A DNA stretch of 64,000 nt from Fodinibacter sp963833495 (GTDB lineage Bacteria > Actinomycetota > Actinomycetes > Actinomycetales > Dermatophilaceae): contig CAWHYJ010000015.1 in the NCBI GenBank assembly GCA_963833495.1, positions 1 to 64,000 of the forward strand, given 5' to 3'. The notes beneath the pieces are model-generated. The model saw only the letters and a program-made list of their open reading frames with translations, did no database searches and had not been told where the DNA came from. A program made the position numbers and the translations under genes. Shown one piece after another: positions 60,630 through 64,000 of the stretch. Every line of letters starts with the position of its first letter. Position 1 is the first letter of the stretch.

Positions 60630-61574
60630 GTGATCGTCATCGTCTGCCCCGGCCAGGGCTCCCAGACCCCGGGCTTCCTCGCCCCGTGGCTCGAGCTGCC
60701 CGGCCTGCGTGACCAGCTGACCACCCTCTCCGACGCCGCCGAGGTCGACCTCGTCACCCACGGCACCACGTCCGACGAGGAGACCATCAAGGACACCGCG
60801 GTCGCCCAGCCGCTGCTCGTCGGTGCCGGGCTGCTCGCCCTTCGCGCGCTGTCGAACAGCACCGCCGAGGGCGGGGATGCCGGGTCGCCTGCCGGCACCG
60901 GCGCGCTCGCCGGGCACTCGGTCGGCGAGATCACGGCCGCCGCCGCGGCCGGGGTGCTCACCGAGACCGACGCCATGCGCTTCGTGGCCCAGCGTGGCCG
61001 GGCGATGGCGCAGGCCAGCGCGGCCACCCCCACCGGCATGAGCGCGGTGCTCGGTGGTGACCCCGACGAGGTGCTCGCCGCCATCGCGCGGCACGACCTC
61101 ACCCCTGCCAACGTCAACGGTGCCGGGCAGGTCGTGGCCGCCGGTGCCCTCGACGCCCTCGCGGCCTTCGCGGCCGACCCGCCGGCCCGGGCGCGCGTCA
61201 TCCCCCTGAAGGTTGCCGGCGCGTTCCACACCCACTTCATGCAGCCCGCCGTGGGCGAGCTGCAGGCCGGCTGGGCCGACCACGAGGTCTCCGACCCCGG
61301 GGTCACCCTGGTCTCCAACCGTGATGGCGCTGTCGTCACCGACGGCCGTGAGGTGCTCGACCGCCTGGTGGCCCAGGTGTCGAACCCGGTGCGCTGGGAC
61401 CTGTGCATGGAGCGGTTCACCGACCTCGGCGTCACCGCCATCCTCGAGCTGCCGCCGGCCGGCACCCTCGTCGGGCTCGCCAAGCGGGCGCTCAAGGGCG
61501 TCGAGCTGCTCGCCCTGAAGACCCCCGACGACCTCGACGCTGCCCGCACCCTCATCAAGGAGCACTCGGCATGA
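60630..61574 (+). CDS. fabD: Malonyl-CoA:ACP transacylase
   Basis: Loads malonyl groups onto ACP for type II fatty-acid synthesis. 314 residues: VIVCPGQGSQTPGFL is the first oxyanion loop; Ser97 lies in LAGHSVGEITAAAAAG; AFHTHFMQPAV holds the catalytic His. GTG start because the frame is open upstream. The stop overlaps fabH (ATGA). Confidence 0.97.
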   Translation: MIVIVCPGQGSQTPGFLAPWLELPGLRDQLTTLSDAAEVDLVTHGTTSDEETIKDTAVAQPLLVGAGLLALRALSNSTAEGGDAGSPAGTGALAGHSVGEITAAAAAGVLTETDAMRFVAQRGRAMAQASAATPTGMSAVLGGDPDEVLAAIARHDLTPANVNGAGQVVAAGALDALAAFAADPPARARVIPLKVAGAFHTHFMQPAVGELQAGWADHEVSDPGVTLVSNRDGAVVTDGREVLDRLVAQVSNPVRWDLCMERFTDLGVTAILELPPAGTLVGLAKRALKGVELLALKTPDDLDAARTLIKEHSA

Positions 61575-62590
61575 CCGTCACCTCGAAGGGCCACTCCGCA
61601 GCCCTGCGCTCCGCCACCCCCGCGGCGCACGCGCGCATCTCGGGGATCGGTGGCTACCGCCCGCGCCGGATCGTCCCCAACTCCGAGATCGTCGAGCGCA
61701 TCGACTCCTCCGACGAGTGGATCCGCGAGCGCTCCGGCATCATCGAGCGGCGCTGGGCCGGCGAGGGCGAGTCGGTCATCGACATGTCGTTGTTCGCCGC
61801 CCGGCCGGCGCTGGAGATGGCCGGCATCGAGGGCTCCGACCTCGACGCGATCATCGTCGCGACCGTCAGCTGGCCCTACCAGACCCCGGGCGCGGCCCCG
61901 CTCGTCGCGAAGGCGTTCGGCAGCACGGCGATGGCCCTGGACATCTCCGCTGCCTGTGCCGGCTACTGCCACGGCATCGCGCTCGCCAACGACCTGGTGC
62001 GTGGCGGTACGGCCGAGCACGTCCTCGTGATCGGCGTCGAGCGGCTCTCCGACTTCACCAGCCGCGACGACCGCGGCACGGCGTTCATCTTCGGCGACGG
62101 TGCCGGGGCCGCCGTGATCAGCCGCTCCGAGACCGCCGGCATCGGCCCGACCATCTGGGGCTCCGACGGCGAGAAGTGGGACGCGATCTCGCAGACCGAG
62201 AGCTGGATCGACGTGCACGAGCAGAAGCTCGACTGGCCGCACATCGGCATGCAGGGCCAGACGGTCTTCCGGTGGGCCGTGTGGGGCATGGCACCGGTCG
62301 CCCAGCAGGCGCTCGACGCCGCCGGCGTCACCGTCGACCAGCTCGACGCGTTCATCCCGCACCAGGCCAACGTGCGGATCGTCGACGCCATGGCCAAGCA
62401 GCTCAAGATCCCCACCGACGTGGCGGTCGCGCGTGACATCGCGTACACCGGCAACACGTCCGCGGCCTCCGTGCCGCTGGCGATGGAGCGGATGGTTCGT
62501 CGCGGTGAGGTGCCCCGCGGCGGGCTCGCGCTGCAGATCGGCTTCGGCGCCGGGCTGACCTACGCCGCGCAGGTCGTCGTCATCCCCTGA
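61571..62590 (+). CDS. fabH: Beta-ketoacyl-ACP synthase III
   Basis: Initiates chain synthesis by condensing acyl-CoA with malonyl-ACP. 339 residues: Cys in LDISAACAGYCHG, His in FIPHQANVRIVDAMA, Asn in YTGNTSAAS. Actinobacterial FabH typically prefers branched or short starters. It starts at the fabD stop, so fabD-fabH are translationally coupled. Confidence 0.97.
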   Translation: MTVTSKGHSAALRSATPAAHARISGIGGYRPRRIVPNSEIVERIDSSDEWIRERSGIIERRWAGEGESVIDMSLFAARPALEMAGIEGSDLDAIIVATVSWPYQTPGAAPLVAKAFGSTAMALDISAACAGYCHGIALANDLVRGGTAEHVLVIGVERLSDFTSRDDRGTAFIFGDGAGAAVISRSETAGIGPTIWGSDGEKWDAISQTESWIDVHEQKLDWPHIGMQGQTVFRWAVWGMAPVAQQALDAAGVTVDQLDAFIPHQANVRIVDAMAKQLKIPTDVAVARDIAYTGNTSAASVPLAMERMVRRGEVPRGGLALQIGFGAGLTYAAQVVVIP

Positions 62591-62663
62591 CGCACAGCTC
62601 CCGTGGGCCCACGGGTGACCCGGGCCATCAGTACCCCCGAGAAGAGATCGAAGGAGCACCGCA

Positions 62664-62912
62664 ATGGCACAGAGTGAGCAGGAGATCCTCGCCGGACTGG
62701 CCGAGATCGTCAACGAGGAGACCGGCCTCGACCCGGCCGAGGTCCAGTCGGACAAGTCGTTCACCGACGACCTCGACATCGACTCGCTGTCGATGATGAC
62801 GATCGTCGTCAACGCCGAGGAGAAGTTCGGCGTGCGCATCCCCGACGACGAGGTCAAGAACCTCACCACCGTCGGCGACGCCGTCAGCTTCATCGCCAAG
62901 AACCAGGCCTGA
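62664..62912 (+). CDS. acpP: Acyl carrier protein
   Basis: ACP of 82 residues. Ser41 in DIDSLSMM carries the phosphopantetheine arm. Helix-rich, acidic, typical of the family. GAAGGAG precedes the ATG. It is flanked by hairpins: a 16-base perfect palindrome (62600-62615) upstream and the larger stem downstream. Confidence 0.98.
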   Translation: MAQSEQEILAGLAEIVNEETGLDPAEVQSDKSFTDDLDIDSLSMMTIVVNAEEKFGVRIPDDEVKNLTTVGDAVSFIAKNQA

Positions 62913-62920
62913 CCCAGCTC

Positions 62921-62961
62921 GTCCGCCCCTCCCCCTCGCCACGAGGGCGGAGGGGGCGGAC
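62921..62961 (+). terminator. Hairpin after acpP
   Basis: GTCCGCCCCTCCCCCTCG pairs with a near-complementary run ending GGGGGCGGAC, with one mismatch or bulge and a CCA loop. It starts nine bases past the acpP stop and probably limits read-through into fabF or stabilises acpP mRNA so that ACP exceeds FabF. Confidence 0.55.
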
Positions 62962-63012
62962 ACTGGAGCACACGTCATCCCACGTCCCTTCCCACAAGGA
63001 GCTGCAGGACCC

Positions 63013-64000
63013 ATGAGCGAGCGACGCGTCGTCGTGACCGGACTCGGAGCGACCACCCCCCTCGGCGGCACCATCGCCGAGACGTGGGACGGCATCCTGG
63101 CGGGACGGTCAGGGGCCAAGCCCCTCCCGGAGGAGTGGCTCGAGAAGTACGAGCTGCCCGTGCACTTCGCGTGCACGATCGCGCAGAAGCCCGAGGAGGT
63201 GCTCACCAAGGTCGAGGTCCGCCGGATGGACCCCAGCGCCCAGTACGCGGTCATCGCGTCGCGCTCCGCGATGGAGGATGCCGGCTCGCCCGAGATCGAC
63301 CCGCTGCGCCTGGGCGTCGCGATCGGCACCGGCATCGGCGGCGTCTGGACCCTGCTCGACCAGTGGGACATCCTCAAGGAGAAGGGCGTTCGACGCGTCT
63401 TCCCGCTCGCCGTGCCGATGCTGATGCCGAACACCTCGGCCGGCAACGTGTCGCTACAGCTCGGCGCCCGCGCCGGCGCCCACACGACGGTGTCGGCGTG
63501 CGCGTCCGGTGCCGAGTCGATGGGCACCGGCTACGACATGATCCGCACCGGCCGCGCCGACATGGTCGTCGCGGGCGGCACCGAGGCCGCCATCCACCCG
63601 CTGCCGTTCGCCGGCTTCGCGCAGATGCAGGCGCTGTCGACCCGCAACGACGACATCGCCGCGGCGTCGCGGCCCTACGACACCGGCCGCGACGGCTTCG
63701 TCATGGGCGAGGGCGCCGCCGTCATGGTGCTCGAGGAGTACGAGCACGCGAAGGCCCGCGGAGCGCGGATCTACGCCGAGTTCGCCTCGATCGGCATGTC
63801 CGCCGACGCCCACCACATCACCGCCCCCGAGCCCGAGGGCGCCGGCGCGTCCCGGGCGATGCAGGAGGCGGTCGAGCGGGCCGGCCTGAGCGCCAAGGAC
63901 ATCGTGCACATCAACGCGCACGCGACCTCGACCCCGGTCGGCGACGTCGCCGAGGCCAACGCCGTGCGGCGCGCCTTCGGTGCCGCCGCCGACGACATGT
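63013..64000 (+). CDS. fabF: Beta-ketoacyl-ACP synthase II (3' end outside window)
   Basis: Elongating condensing enzyme; 329 residues are visible. VVVTGLGATTPLG is the opening strand; Cys163 lies in TVSACASGAESMG; the first catalytic His is in NAHATSTPVGD near the window edge. The missing C-terminus would carry the second His. AAGGAG is close to the ATG. Last visible member of fabD-fabH-acpP-fabF. Confidence 0.97.
   Translation, partial: MSERRVVVTGLGATTPLGGTIAETWDGILAGRSGAKPLPEEWLEKYELPVHFACTIAQKPEEVLTKVEVRRMDPSAQYAVIASRSAMEDAGSPEIDPLRLGVAIGTGIGGVWTLLDQWDILKEKGVRRVFPLAVPMLMPNTSAGNVSLQLGARAGAHTTVSACASGAESMGTGYDMIRTGRADMVVAGGTEAAIHPLPFAGFAQMQALSTRNDDIAAASRPYDTGRDGFVMGEGAAVMVLEEYEHAKARGARIYAEFASIGMSADAHHITAPEPEGAGASRAMQEAVERAGLSAKDIVHINAHATSTPVGDVAEANAVRRAFGAAADDM

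Noticed and set aside
57741..61574. A single 1277-codon open frame covering argG, the FasR-like gene and fabD
   Set aside because: It is a chance run-through. The first part is ArgG up to about 58540, the middle is ArgG read out of frame, and only the later parts are the regulator and FabD.
1..64000. CRISPR arrays
   Set aside because: No regularly spaced direct repeats were seen; the only tandem repeat is the 18-bp run at 41183-41236.

Overview
The window is chromosomal DNA of a high-G+C actinobacterium. G+C-rich codon use, a GlnE/GlnA2 pair, a PriA-type HisA, a polyphosphate glucokinase, a homodimeric AceE next to a PucR-type regulator and a fabD-fabH-acpP-fabF cluster all fit the Micrococcales. 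An Intrasporangiaceae-like genus is my best guess (inference only). Much of the gene order (glnE, glnA2, panB, map, RNase HI/phosphatase, zinc-ribbon protein, NIF3 protein, ahpE, DUF3052, aceE, regulator, fabD, acpP, fabF) recalls the Rv2220-Rv2246 region of Mycobacterium tuberculosis, so most of the window is old vertical backbone.

Layout. 1-1.6 kb: IS110-family transposase. 1.6-6.1 kb: pheS-pheT-SDR operon on the minus strand; pheT carries nine apparent one-base indels and the SDR gene one. 6.4-9.5 kb: MFS transporter, PAS histidine kinase and an rRNA/tRNA SPOUT methyltransferase. 9.5-10.9 kb: infC-rpmI-rplT; infC appears to start on AUC behind a leader hairpin. 11.2-17.3 kb: hisD-hisC-hisB-orf-hisH-priA-sseB. 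17.4-22.8 kb: F420-type nitroreductase-like protein, AhpD-like protein, glnE, glnA2. 22.9-31.4 kb: secreted M6 metalloprotease, panB, methyltransferase, map-ppgK, metallo-hydrolase, stand-alone B12-binding protein, NYN nuclease.

31.4-34.3 kb is a small genomic island inserted at the 3' end of the RNase P RNA gene. A perfect 26-bp direct repeat flanks two genes of unknown function with lower G+C, and no integrase is visible. 34.2-48.9 kb is housekeeping: rnpB, RNB nuclease, yaaA, anion permease, metZ-rhodanese, RNase HI/phosphatase, zinc-ribbon protein, NIF3, tRNA-Val, ahpE, DUF3052, PH-domain membrane proteins, hydrolase, fdhD. 49-52.1 kb: aceE and a thiamine-binding-like protein.

52.4-57.8 kb holds the most unusual locus. 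A five-gene minus-strand operon encodes a subtilisin-family protease without a signal peptide, followed by four small beta-rich proteins, two of them paralogous and one ending in a helix-hairpin-helix-like domain. I know no named system with this layout. It is divergent from argG, which has a palindromic operator over a near-consensus -10 box and one apparent frameshift. From 59.3 kb to the end run a PucR-family regulator (FasR-like) and fabD-fabH-acpP-fabF, the last cut by the window edge.

A recurring regulatory feature is a TANNNT-type -10 box exactly 6-8 nt before the start codon of more than ten genes, the arrangement expected for leaderless mRNAs.
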